In this document: piece by piece, positions 7,806 through 15,591 of the stretch
How the letters are laid out: each line of letters begins with the position of its first letter
How positions within the stretch are numbered: position 1 is the stretch's first letter
NCBI GenBank assembly: GCA_035604215.1
Contig: DATNIW010000177.1
Span: 1-26,331 of the forward strand
Length of the DNA: 26,331 nt
From: UBA5070 sp035604215
Lineage (GTDB): Bacteria; Fibrobacterota; Fibrobacteria; UBA5070
Direction: 5' to 3'
The notes under the pieces: generated by a model
Told to the model about the DNA's origin: nothing
Databases searched by the model: none
What the model saw: the letters and a program-made list of their open reading frames with translations, nothing else
Position numbers and translations under genes: made by a program

Positions 7806-9191
7806 ATGCTTGCTCGAACCGTCTTCCTTCTCTCCGCCTCCCTTGCCATGGCCCTCCCCCTGAAGAAGGGCCGCACCTGGACCTGGCAGATGACCAACCA
7901 GACCGCGGGCACTCTGGACTGGTGCACCGCCAAGGTCCTGGATTCCACTCGAAGCGATTCCGGCACGGTCTGGAGGCTCCAGGTTCGAGATTCCACGTCG
8001 GGAGGGCAGGACACGGCCAAGCTGCTCGCCTACAGAGACGGAAGGCAGAATTGGATTTCCTTGTCGCGGTTCATTCCCTGGGACCCTGCGCCGTACACGG
8101 CCACCGACAGCATTCGTCTAGCGAATCCCCTTCAAGACACGAGCACCCTGCCGTTTGGATATGGATTCTGTGGTTTGGCAATCAGTGCTGATTCGGGTTG
8201 GGGATCCTGGCTAAGCGGACTGACCCGGCTCGATTCCAACAGTTCGTGGCAGACTTACTCCTGCAGAACCGAGAACGGCTCCAGACTGCTCGAATTCCCG
8301 AAGGAGGAGTGGAACTCACAGACCGATTACCTCAGGGGACAGTTGCTGCCAGACTACGATTGGCTTTTGGTCTTGAAGGATGGCACACCGCTTTCCACCC
8401 CCAAGGACTCGTTGATTTTACCTGCACCAGGAGATTCCCTCTCCTGGACGTTTTGGGCCGAACATCGATGCGGTTATGTGAATACAACCAACACCGGAAC
8501 CATCTCTTGGACATTCCTGGACTCTCGCCACGATTCGAGCGGGTGGCAGATTGTTCCGGTTCGACAGACGATCGATGAAACCTTCAGCCAGAGCACCTAT
8601 TATGGTATTAACAATTCCTCCTTGGTCACTTGGGGAATTGGCACCCAGATCACTTCCAACCTGATCGTCCAAAAGGCATCCAGTTTGATCCTGCGAGATT
8701 CGACTTTCTTGGATGCTCGGATCGCGGGAAGTTGGAGGCTGGGATGGTCGGACTCCATCCTTCCCGCTGGACGGTATCGGGTCAACTCCACTACCTGGAT
8801 TGGGACTGGTTACTTTACGGCCACCACGCTGGAACGCCTCGACGGCACCTTGGATTCCGCCTCCATGAGCGCATTAAACGTCTATGAGCCCGAATGCGGA
8901 TATTCGGACACATCGAGCGGCTACCTGCTCTTCTCGATCAACGGAGTCCAGGTCCACCCCGAGGTGGGGATTCGCCAATCACCCAGGGCAAGAGTCATCT
9001 CGAGTCTCCAGGAATTGGTGGTACTCCATCCCTCCCTCCCCATCCGTTGGCGTGACGTGCGCGGACGCTCCGGACAGATTCCGGCCGCCACCCTCCTGCA
9101 CGGCGACTCCGCTTCCGGCCTGCTCTTCCTGGACGCGACGCTTCCGGACGGTTCGCGGTGGAGCGGAAGTTGGCTGGCGACGAGGCGGTGA
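7806..9191 (+). CDS. Secreted protein of unknown function with possible C-terminal sorting-type domain
   Basis: A 461-residue protein that I do not recognise. ATG 7806 is preferred over the in-frame ATG 7731 because it follows GAGGG (7793-7797) at good spacing and gives a clean signal peptide (MLARTVFLLSASLAMA). The mature protein is rich in Ser, Thr, Asp and Trp, with repeated short strands (RLQVRDST, TWTWQMTN) and several cysteines, as in extracellular beta-rich proteins. The last 60 residues (RWRDVRGRSGQ ... SGLLFLDATLPDG) resemble the beta-sandwich C-terminal sorting domains of Fibrobacterota/Bacteroidota secreted proteins; this is a judgement by eye. The middle (about 8100-8900) is near 45-50% GC in lines I counted, well below its surroundings. 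The gene converges on thiC with 13 bases between the stops. Confidence 0.8.
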   Translation: MLARTVFLLSASLAMALPLKKGRTWTWQMTNQTAGTLDWCTAKVLDSTRSDSGTVWRLQVRDSTSGGQDTAKLLAYRDGRQNWISLSRFIPWDPAPYTATDSIRLANPLQDTSTLPFGYGFCGLAISADSGWGSWLSGLTRLDSNSSWQTYSCRTENGSRLLEFPKEEWNSQTDYLRGQLLPDYDWLLVLKDGTPLSTPKDSLILPAPGDSLSWTFWAEHRCGYVNTTNTGTISWTFLDSRHDSSGWQIVPVRQTIDETFSQSTYYGINNSSLVTWGIGTQITSNLIVQKASSLILRDSTFLDARIAGSWRLGWSDSILPAGRYRVNSTTWIGTGYFTATTLERLDGTLDSASMSALNVYEPECGYSDTSSGYLLFSINGVQVHPEVGIRQSPRARVISSLQELVVLHPSLPIRWRDVRGRSGQIPAATLLHGDSASGLLFLDATLPDGSRWSGSWLATRR

Positions 9192-9204
9192 CGGCCTCCC
9201 GCCC

Positions 9205-11103
9205 TCAGGTCAAGCTGCTGCGGTCGAACTCCGTTCGGTCTCCCACGTAGACTTCGGCTCCCGCGGACTTGAAGGCCGAGCTCATCTCCTGCATCCCCGC
9301 CTTCACCGCCGCCGCGTCTTCCAGGCCTTTTTCGGCGGCGTACTTGCGCACGTCCTCGGTGATCTTCATGGAGCAGAAGTGGGGTCCGCACATGGAGCAG
9401 AAGTGGGCCAGCTTCGCGCCTTCCGCGGGGAGGGTCTCGTCGTGGTAGGCCTTGGCGCGCTCGGGATCCAACCCCAGGTTGAACTGGTCTCGCCAGCGGA
9501 ATTCGAAACGCGCCTTGGAAAGCGCGTTGTCCCGGTACTGGGCTCCCGGGTGTCCCTTGGCGAGGTCGCCCGCGTGCGCGGCGATCTTGTAGGTGACCAC
9601 CCCTACCCTGACGTCTTCCTTGTCGGGAAGCCCCAGGTGTTCCTTGGGCGTCACGTAGCAGAGCATGGCGCACCCGAACCACCCGATCATGGCGGCGCCG
9701 ATCCCGGAGGTGATGTGGTCGTAGCCGGGCGCGATGTCCGTCACCAGCGGTCCCAGGGTGTAGAAGGGGGCTTCGCCGCAGCTTTCCAGCTGGCGGTCCA
9801 TGTTCTCCTTGATCAGATGCATGGGGACGTGGCCCGGACCTTCCACCATGACTTGGCAGTCGCGTTCCCATGCGGTCCGGGTGAGCTCGCCCAGGGTCTC
9901 CAGTTCGCCGAACTGGGCGGCGTCGTTGGCGTCGGCGTTGGAACCCGGTCGGAGCCCGTCGCCCAGGCTGAACGAGACGTCGTAGGCGCGCAGGATCTCG
10001 CAGATCTCGGGGAAGTGGACGTAGAGGAAGTTCTCCTTGTGGTGGGCCAGGCACCACTTGGCCAGGATGCTCCCGCCGCGACTGACGATTCCCGTCATGC
10101 GTCGGGCGGTGAGGGGGATGTAGCGCAGCAGAACGCCGGCGTGGATGGTGAAGTAGTCCACCCCCTGCTCGCATTGTTCGATCATCGTGTCCCGGTACAG
10201 TTCCCAGGTGAGTTCCTCGGCCTTTCCCCCCACCTTTTCCAGCGCCTGGTAGATGGGCACCGTACCGATGGGCACGGGGCTGTTGCGCAGGATCCATTCC
10301 CGAGTGGCGTGGATGTGCTTGCCGGTGGAGAGGTCCATCACGGTGTCGGCACCCCACTTCGTGCCCCACCGCATCTTCTCCACCTCCTCCTCGATCCCGC
10401 TGGACACCGCGGAATTCCCGATGTTCGCGTTGATCTTGGTGAGGAAGTTCCGCCCGATGACCATGGGCTCCGATTCGGGGTGGTTGATGTTCGCGGGGAT
10501 GATGGCGCGACCGCGCGCGACCTCGTCCCGCACGAACTCGGGGGTGATCTTCCTGGGCAGGTTCGCGCCGAAGGATCGACCGCCGTGCTGGAAGTGGAGG
10601 GAATCCCGGGAAAGATCCGGCCCCATCTTCTCGAACAGGGCTTCCAATCCCTGGTTTTCGCGCATGGCGATGAATTCCATCTCCGACGTCACGATGCCCC
10701 GCCGGGCGTAGGCGATCTGCGTGACCGCTTGTCCGGTCCTGGCGCGCAGCACCTCGCGGGAACCTCGGGGGAATTCCCTCAGTTTGCCGGCGTCGCGAGC
10801 CGCCTGGCGGGCGTCTTCGGAGTCGTAGCCATCGTCGCGGGGAGCCCGGGTGCGAGGGGTGGCGATCTCCACGTCGCCGCGTTCTCGGATCCAGGCGGCG
10901 CGCACCGGAGGAAGTCCCGTCTCCACGGTGCCCGCATAGGCCGGGTCGCCCCAAGGACCGGAGGTGTCGTACAGAAGCACCGCGTCGTTGGGACGCACGG
11001 TGCCGTCCGGTTCCCGGGTGTCCTGCAGGGAGACTTCCTTCATGGGTACTCGGATTCCGTGGCTACCCTGGCGGTAGACTCGTCTGATGGCTTCTTCTGA
11101 CAT
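9205..11103 (-). CDS. thiC: Phosphomethylpyrimidine synthase ThiC
   Basis: Radical-SAM enzyme that rearranges aminoimidazole ribotide into hydroxymethylpyrimidine phosphate for thiamine synthesis. The protein is 632 residues, the usual length. The C-terminal iron-sulfur motif is CSMCGPHFC (C569, C572, C577), the CX2CX4C form typical of ThiC. Other family blocks include INANIGNSA, WGADTVMDLSTG, SRGGSI, SLGDGLRPG, EGPGHVP and YDHITSGIG. The ATG at 11103 follows AGGAG with a 6-base spacer. The frame stays open upstream to 11367, but that stretch is the riboswitch leader and not protein. Expression should fall when thiamine pyrophosphate is abundant. The gene stands alone, without other thi genes in the window. 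Confidence 0.98.
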   Translation of the reverse strand: MSEEAIRRVYRQGSHGIRVPMKEVSLQDTREPDGTVRPNDAVLLYDTSGPWGDPAYAGTVETGLPPVRAAWIRERGDVEIATPRTRAPRDDGYDSEDARQAARDAGKLREFPRGSREVLRARTGQAVTQIAYARRGIVTSEMEFIAMRENQGLEALFEKMGPDLSRDSLHFQHGGRSFGANLPRKITPEFVRDEVARGRAIIPANINHPESEPMVIGRNFLTKINANIGNSAVSSGIEEEVEKMRWGTKWGADTVMDLSTGKHIHATREWILRNSPVPIGTVPIYQALEKVGGKAEELTWELYRDTMIEQCEQGVDYFTIHAGVLLRYIPLTARRMTGIVSRGGSILAKWCLAHHKENFLYVHFPEICEILRAYDVSFSLGDGLRPGSNADANDAAQFGELETLGELTRTAWERDCQVMVEGPGHVPMHLIKENMDRQLESCGEAPFYTLGPLVTDIAPGYDHITSGIGAAMIGWFGCAMLCYVTPKEHLGLPDKEDVRVGVVTYKIAAHAGDLAKGHPGAQYRDNALSKARFEFRWRDQFNLGLDPERAKAYHDETLPAEGAKLAHFCSMCGPHFCSMKITEDVRKYAAEKGLEDAAAVKAGMQEMSSAFKSAGAEVYVGDRTEFDRSSLT

Positions 11104-11109
11104 TGGATA

Positions 11110-11135
11110 CTCCTGTATCTGACCCGGGACAGGAG
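11110..11135 (-). promoter_or_regulatory. Shine-Dalgarno-sequestering hairpin of thiC
   Basis: On the minus strand CTCCTGT (11135-11129) can pair perfectly with ACAGGAG (11116-11110), with a 12-base loop. The second arm contains the thiC Shine-Dalgarno AGGAG. Formation of this 7-bp stem would block ribosome binding, so it is the likely expression platform of the TPP riboswitch directly upstream. Confidence 0.6.
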
Positions 11136-11152
11136 AATGCCATTCGGCCTCT

Positions 11153-11269
11153 CGGACTCCCGACGGCGGCATGACCCGCATCCGGTCGTCTGGATCCCCG
11201 AATGGGATCCAAGAGGGTCTCGGCCTGCCTTCCGGCCGTCTCAGCCCGCCGTGCGGGCACCCCTGTCCG
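11153..11269 (-). ncRNA. TPP riboswitch (THI element) upstream of thiC
   Basis: Read on the minus strand, the leader contains the known THI-box blocks in order: CGGACAGGGGTGC at the 5' end, GGGCTGAGACGG (CTGAGA at 11244-11239), then GACCGGATGCGGGTCATGCC and GCCGTCGGGAG at the 3' end. The outer P1 stem can be drawn as CGGAC (11269-11265) with GTCCG (11157-11153). A P3-type extension hairpin, GGATCCC with GGGATCC, lies at 11210-11192. The element ends about 50 bases before the thiC ATG. It should bind thiamine pyrophosphate and repress thiC; no terminator with a T-run is seen, so control is probably at translation. Confidence 0.88.
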
Positions 11270-11439
11270 TTGGTGCGGATTGAAAATACATCGCAAGGAC
11301 CGGATTTTCCGGGTGGCTGGCACACCGGAAAGGAGTTTCTGGCATTTCGAGGTTGTTTTCCGTACAATCCGAAGGGAGCCGACGGAAATCGATCCTTCCA
11401 TTACCTTGGAGTGGTACTCCGACAAAGGACGGCAGGCAT

Positions 11440-13023
11440 ATGGCAAGCAAGCGCATCTGGATGACTCTCCTCGGATCCGTTACTCTGGCATCCGCCGGGT
11501 GGGACTTCGTGCCCGAGGGATCCTGGGCGGATTTCGGCACTGCGCGTTCCCGCGCCTTGGGGTCGGTCTGGTGGACGGATTCCACCCATTTCGGGCTCTG
11601 GGCCCTGGATGCCAACCCCGCTGGCTTGGTGGGATCGTCCGGAAGTCCCTTCAGCGCCGACCTCGCCACTTCCGGTACTTCGCTTTCCGGCGGCGGCGGC
11701 GAACTGTCGCACACCGAACCGATCCACCTGGGAATCGGGTCCGGAAAGGCCGATGCCTACGCGTTCCAGGCGCATCTCGTGGATGTCTCCGAGACTTGGA
11801 GGGATTCCACGGGAACCCCCACGTACGACCTGTCCAGGCTGCGTTGGGGGTTCGATGCCGCCGTTTCCCTGGCCGACAGCCGGGCATTGGTCTTCGGCAT
11901 CGGGATGGATGGACGTTTCCCCGGTTCCCAGACCCAGGACACATCCGGTACGGCGACGCAGGGAACGTTCGAACACGCCCAGTTGGCCCTCGAAGCGCTC
12001 CGAATGGGGTTCACCTCACGGATCATGGAATCCATCACACTCGGACTCCAGGCCTCGGTCCGGGCCGACTTCGACTCGTTGAAGTTCACTCCCAACGCGC
12101 TTTCCGGGAACACAGATCCCCAGCTCCGCTATGCCCGCATCGACCTTCCGGTGATCGGGTTCGGCGCCAGCGTCGATCGAGCCGATTGGCCTCTCCAGGG
12201 CACCATTCTCTTCGATTGGGGCACGGGCTACCAGATCGGTGTGCTCAAGGACCAACCGCAAAACGTCAACGTGGACCTGCCCCAGCTCACCACCGACAGC
12301 TTGAGGTTCGCCCTCGCCGTGCAGGGCCGACCGGACATGCGGATCCCCGACCAGGTCTTCCGTCCCTCGTTCGCCGTACACTGGACGAGTTCCACCACCC
12401 AGGCTTACGATCCAACTCCGGGGACCAACGACCCACTGTCGCACGGATCCCAGGCGAACGATTCTTCCTGGACGCTGCGCCGCACCGGATTGGTCCTGGG
12501 CATGGAATGGAGCTGGCTGGACCGCATCCACGCCCAAATGGAAGGGGAAGCCGTGTTGGAAGGCATCACCGCCAGCAAGGGACTCTACGCCGCGAATGCG
12601 GTGGGCGACACCAACCTGTCGGCCACGGATTCCCGCGTCGGGCTGGGTGTCGAGCTGGACCACACCCTCATCCCGGCCTGGCGCGAGGCCGTCCCGAAGG
12701 AGGATGGCTTCTGCCTGCGCTTGGGCATGGAGTACCAGGCCTTGGGGGGGCTGTCCCTGGAGCCGGGATGGTTCACGGATCTGAACTCCGGTCGCGAACC
12801 TCCCTACGCGGGCGTTGGGCTGCCAACCGCCACCCAATTGGGCATCTTCCCCTCCCTTGGGGCCCATGCCCAGGAACTGTCGTGGACCGGCGGCATGGGC
12901 GGATGGATCCTGGACCACAAGCTGGCGGCGGATTTCGCCTTCAGCTGGAACACATGGACGCCTTCCAGCAGGACCGCCCAGACGGGTGCCGGCTGGGACC
13001 TGCAGGTGCACTACCAGATCTGA
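11440..13023 (+). CDS. Predicted outer-membrane beta-barrel protein (527 aa), FadL/PorV-like start
   Basis: Unassigned outer-membrane protein candidate. ATG 11440 gives a signal peptide (MASKRIWMTLLGSVTLASAG). Near the N-terminus is LWALDANPAGLVGSS (residues 53-67), whose NPAGL resembles the NPAG/NPAA motif often seen at the start of FadL- and PorV-type barrels. The rest is a series of short alternating strands with aromatic ends (FGIGMDGRF, LRLGMEYQALGGL, LAADFAFSWNTW), ending in VHYQI as barrels commonly do. These signs support location, not a substrate. The gene is monocistronic: it is divergent from thiC and followed after 43 bases by a strong hairpin before a convergent operon. Confidence 0.75.
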   Translation: MASKRIWMTLLGSVTLASAGWDFVPEGSWADFGTARSRALGSVWWTDSTHFGLWALDANPAGLVGSSGSPFSADLATSGTSLSGGGGELSHTEPIHLGIGSGKADAYAFQAHLVDVSETWRDSTGTPTYDLSRLRWGFDAAVSLADSRALVFGIGMDGRFPGSQTQDTSGTATQGTFEHAQLALEALRMGFTSRIMESITLGLQASVRADFDSLKFTPNALSGNTDPQLRYARIDLPVIGFGASVDRADWPLQGTILFDWGTGYQIGVLKDQPQNVNVDLPQLTTDSLRFALAVQGRPDMRIPDQVFRPSFAVHWTSSTTQAYDPTPGTNDPLSHGSQANDSSWTLRRTGLVLGMEWSWLDRIHAQMEGEAVLEGITASKGLYAANAVGDTNLSATDSRVGLGVELDHTLIPAWREAVPKEDGFCLRLGMEYQALGGLSLEPGWFTDLNSGREPPYAGVGLPTATQLGIFPSLGAHAQELSWTGGMGGWILDHKLAADFAFSWNTWTPSSRTAQTGAGWDLQVHYQI

Positions 13024-13066
13024 GGCGTAGGCCGGACAGCCAGCCGAATCTCGCTGAACCAACTCG

Positions 13067-13090
13067 CACCTCACCCCCCGGGGTGAGGTG
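13067..13090. terminator. Strong GC hairpin between convergent genes
   Basis: CACCTCACCC and GGGTGAGGTG pair perfectly over 10 bp with a 4-base loop. It lies 43 bases after the barrel gene stop (13023) and 27 bases beyond the stop of the convergent YbdD-like gene (13118). There is no T-run on either strand, so it is not a classical intrinsic terminator, but its position suits a bidirectional terminator or transcript-end protection. Confidence 0.5.
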
Positions 13091-13117
13091 GAACCGGGAG
13101 CGGGCCGGTGGTTCGCG

Positions 13118-13327
13118 TCAGCAGCACCTTCTCGGGCCTCCCGACCAGCGGCGGGTCGTCTCCTCTCGGAACCACTCCGCGGGGCCGAGCGGAGAACCGG
13201 AAGCGGCATGGCGCGTTCTCCAGTGCAAGAGGTAGGCTTCGTAGCCATCCTCTCCGGACAAGCGCCGAACGACCATCCAGGCGATGGACAGGACCCGTCT
13301 CAAGCGGTCCTCCGAGAGGCGGCCCAC
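13118..13327 (-). CDS. YbdD/YjiX-family small protein (69 aa)
   Basis: A small cytoplasmic protein of the family formerly called DUF466. The match is with the C-terminal family pattern: GEDGYEAYLLHWRTRH, then a Pro-containing turn, EWFREETTRRWSGG, and a terminal RRCC, compared with the E. coli YbdD/YjiX pattern of YxxYVxHxxxxHP...FFRER...RYGG...RCC. Its 69 residues fit the family (about 65-70). In E. coli these genes sit next to the pyruvate/peptide transporters CstA and BtsT; no such transporter is in this window. The GTG at 13327 is the only start I find upstream of the conserved region. It lies 7 bases after the nadK stop, so this is the last gene of the trp/tyr operon. Confidence 0.8.
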   Translation of the reverse strand: MGRLSEDRLRRVLSIAWMVVRRLSGEDGYEAYLLHWRTRHAASGSPLGPAEWFREETTRRWSGGPRRCC

Positions 13328-13334
13328 CGTGTTC

Positions 13335-14237
13335 TCATGCGGACTTCCACGTGGGCCCGCCTCGGGTTGGCGGCCCGCCGGACCACCCCAGCTTGTCGCG
13401 CAAGGCGTCGGAGAAGGTCGCGCCCGTGGGGCGCAGCAGGTAGACCGGTCGGGCGGATCTCGTGACGCGCACTTCGTCCAGGGCTTGGAGCGGGAAGGGA
13501 TTGCGCCCGTCGGACAGCAGGAGGAACGGGCCGCCGCTGCGCGGCCGCAGGACCAGAGGCCGGTCGTCGGGCAGCACCATGGGCCGGACGTTCAGGCTGT
13601 GCGGCGCGACGGGCGTGAGGATCAGGCATTTCACGGAGTGTTCCACGATGGGACCTCCCACGGCGAGCGAATAGGCCGTGGATCCCGTAGGCGTGGCCAC
13701 CAGGAGCCCGTCCGCCCAGTAGTCGCAGAGCGTCTTGCCGCCGGAAACGACTTCGAGGTCGACCATTGACAATTCTCGTCGTCCACGCAGGAAGAATTCG
13801 TTGAGGCACCGGTCGCGGTGGACGATCCGGCGTCCCCGGCGCACCACGGCCTCCAAGGCCGTGCGCTCCTCCACGAAGTTCCCGCCGCAAGCCAGCGAAT
13901 CCAGGACCTGGAGTCCCTCGTGGGCGGACAGGTCGGCCAGGAAGCCCAGCCGGCCGTAGTTGAGTCCGACCAGGGGAACGGGGCGCCCCTCCAGCAGTCG
14001 CGCCGCGGAGAGGAGCGTTCCATCCCCCCCGATGGAAAGGACGGCCTGGGAGCGGCGGAGGAAGGAGGCGTCGCTTTCGGCCCTGCACCCCGGGGGGATC
14101 CAGGCGATGGCGCTCTTGTGCCACAGGAGCTCCACTCCGCGCTCCAGCGCCCAGCGCCTGAGCGAATCCGCCGTTTCGGAAAGCCGCGCATCCCGCTTGA
14201 AGGCCACGACCCCGAGTCGTTCCAGCACCATCGCCAT
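13335..14237 (-). CDS. nadK: NAD kinase
   Basis: Phosphorylates NAD to NADP in the cytoplasm. The protein is 300 residues, a normal length. Diagnostic motifs are the catalytic GGDGT (70-74, D72), LNYGRLGFLAD (92-102), NE at 146-147 and ATPTGSTAYSLAVGGP (181-196), all hallmarks of the NAD/diacylglycerol kinase superfamily. ATG 14237 was chosen because it lies one base after the stop of the upstream EPSP-synthase-like gene and gives the normal N-terminus (MVLERLGVVAFKRD). The gene is thus probably coupled to the aromatic operon, where shikimate and prephenate dehydrogenases consume NADP or NAD. Confidence 0.96.
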   Translation of the reverse strand: MAMVLERLGVVAFKRDARLSETADSLRRWALERGVELLWHKSAIAWIPPGCRAESDASFLRRSQAVLSIGGDGTLLSAARLLEGRPVPLVGLNYGRLGFLADLSAHEGLQVLDSLACGGNFVEERTALEAVVRRGRRIVHRDRCLNEFFLRGRRELSMVDLEVVSGGKTLCDYWADGLLVATPTGSTAYSLAVGGPIVEHSVKCLILTPVAPHSLNVRPMVLPDDRPLVLRPRSGGPFLLLSDGRNPFPLQALDEVRVTRSARPVYLLRPTGATFSDALRDKLGWSGGPPTRGGPTWKSA

Positions 14238-14238
14238 T

Positions 14239-15591
14239 TCAGGCGTCCTCCTCGGAAAGAACCCGGAGCAGATGCGGCCAGGATACGGGAAGATGGCCGG
14301 CACCGGCGAGTTCCGTCCGCCCTGGACAAGAACTGGCGAACGCGTGCAGGGCCAGGGCGGCCTCGGGAAACCCCTTCGCGTCCACGGCCTGGGCGCCGGG
14401 CTGCTCCTCTCCCCGCAGGACGATCCCGTCCGGGAAGAGCCCGACCCCCACCCCGAAGGCGCGCAGACCGTCGGCCAGGACGGAGAGCCGGTCGTCCCGC
14501 TCCACCCGGAGCTCCGCCAGGCCCGACAACACCGTCTCCGCGTCGGCTGCCACGGCGGCAACGGCCACGAACGCCGAGAATCCAGCGAGTCCGGGAACGT
14601 CCTGCGCATCGAACCGACGACCGACCATCCTGCCGTGGCGGATGCGGATGTCCCCGGAGGGGACACCCTTGGCTTCGCTCCTGCGAACGATCTCCACATC
14701 GGCCCCCATCCGCCGCAGGCAGGAAAACAGGCCCGATCGCGAAGCGGGAAGGGTCACGTCCAACACCGTCGCGTCCGTCCCGCGCCGAAGGCATCCCGTG
14801 ACCGCGCACCAGCCAGCCAGATCCAGGTCGCCCCTGAGACGCACGTCGGCCGGAGGCAGGGACTGCACGCGAGGCACGCGCCGCGACAGAAGCTTGCGCA
14901 CCGCGCCCTTCTGCCTCTGCATCCGCCTCTGCAGTTCCTCCTCCTCGGGAGAGGATTCCTCGCGCACCGACTCGACGTCCAGACCGAACAGGGGGAGAGA
15001 GTCTTCCAACGGATCCACCGCGGTGGACGGCTCCTGGAATTCCAGCCCTTCCCGGGAGGCCAGCCCCGCCAGAGTCCAGGCGAGCCGGGAGCGCCAGTTT
15101 CGGCAAACCAGTTCGCGCAAGGGAGGCGTCCTGCCCCGGAAGACCAGCAGGTGGGAGCCGTCCCTGACCTCGTGGGCCGGCACCCACCCGGCATCGCGCA
15201 ACGCTTCGCGCCAAGGACCCAGGGATTCGGCGACCTGGGGCGGACAGGAGACCGCGGTGGGCCGGTGGGGATCGGAGAACCCCGCCGCGAGCGCCGTCAT
15301 CCCCGCCGCGAACAGGGGAGGGAGGAACGGATCGATGATGAATTCGGCCCGTCCGCGAAGATCGTCACCGGGACCCACGACCAGACCTTCCGCGTCCAAT
15401 TCGGCCACCGCCCCGATGCCCGAAAGCCACCGGCGGATGTTCTCCCATTCGGGGGTGGACTGCCAGCCGCGAAGCAACGTCCGCCCGGGGGCCAGGAGGG
15501 AGAGCAAGGCGGATGAAAACGCCTGGTGCCGGTCGGGCGGAAGACGGATCTCGCCCTTGAGGGCGCGCAGCCTTCGGACTTCGATGCTCAT
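14239..15591 (-). CDS. Degenerate EPSP synthase-like protein (AroA fold, active-site motifs lost)
   Basis: A 450-residue protein of the EPSP synthase family by overall pattern. LKGEIRLPPDRHQAF (11-25) corresponds to the normal start with PGDKSxSHR. LRGDLDLAGWCAVTG matches the PGDISSAAFF region. LPASRSGLFSCLRRMGADVEI matches NPTRTGLLDVLRxMGA. AELRVERDDRL matches AELRVKESDRI, and VSWPHLLRVL matches the SYPxFF end. Yet the key residues are replaced: the Lys of PGDKS is Arg (R21), NSGTT is PFLPP, the SAQxK block is NWRSR, KE in RVKESDR is ER, and GDHR is KGFP. A charged insert (EEEELQRRMQRQKGAVRK) precedes the second half. It should not work as ordinary AroA. ATG 15591 overlaps the tyrA stop by 4 bases, and the gene is intact. 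Confidence 0.85.
   Translation of the reverse strand: MSIEVRRLRALKGEIRLPPDRHQAFSSALLSLLAPGRTLLRGWQSTPEWENIRRWLSGIGAVAELDAEGLVVGPGDDLRGRAEFIIDPFLPPLFAAGMTALAAGFSDPHRPTAVSCPPQVAESLGPWREALRDAGWVPAHEVRDGSHLLVFRGRTPPLRELVCRNWRSRLAWTLAGLASREGLEFQEPSTAVDPLEDSLPLFGLDVESVREESSPEEEELQRRMQRQKGAVRKLLSRRVPRVQSLPPADVRLRGDLDLAGWCAVTGCLRRGTDATVLDVTLPASRSGLFSCLRRMGADVEIVRRSEAKGVPSGDIRIRHGRMVGRRFDAQDVPGLAGFSAFVAVAAVAADAETVLSGLAELRVERDDRLSVLADGLRAFGVGVGLFPDGIVLRGEEQPGAQAVDAKGFPEAALALHAFASSCPGRTELAGAGHLPVSWPHLLRVLSEEDA

Larger units (their letters stand above)
11104..11439. other. Divergent intergenic region thiC / barrel gene
   Basis: This 336-base gap holds the thiC leader (riboswitch plus hairpin) on the minus strand, roughly 11104-11269. 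The remainder, 11270-11439, must carry the promoters of both divergent genes. A small palindrome, CCGGATTTTCCGG, is at 11300-11312. A -10-like TACAAT at 11363-11368 points to the plus-strand gene but lacks a convincing -35. No extra gene is visible. Confidence 0.6.

Noticed and set aside
8921..10954. Open frame of 677 codons on the minus strand
   Set aside because: It overlaps thiC in another frame and has no family features.
11320..11345. TGGCAC as a sigma54 promoter
   Set aside because: The second half (TTGCA/T) is missing at the required spacing.
11104..11367. Extension of ThiC by 88 codons to the upstream ATG at 11367
   Set aside because: That stretch is the TPP riboswitch and its hairpin; the start at 11103 has its own Shine-Dalgarno and the usual ThiC length.
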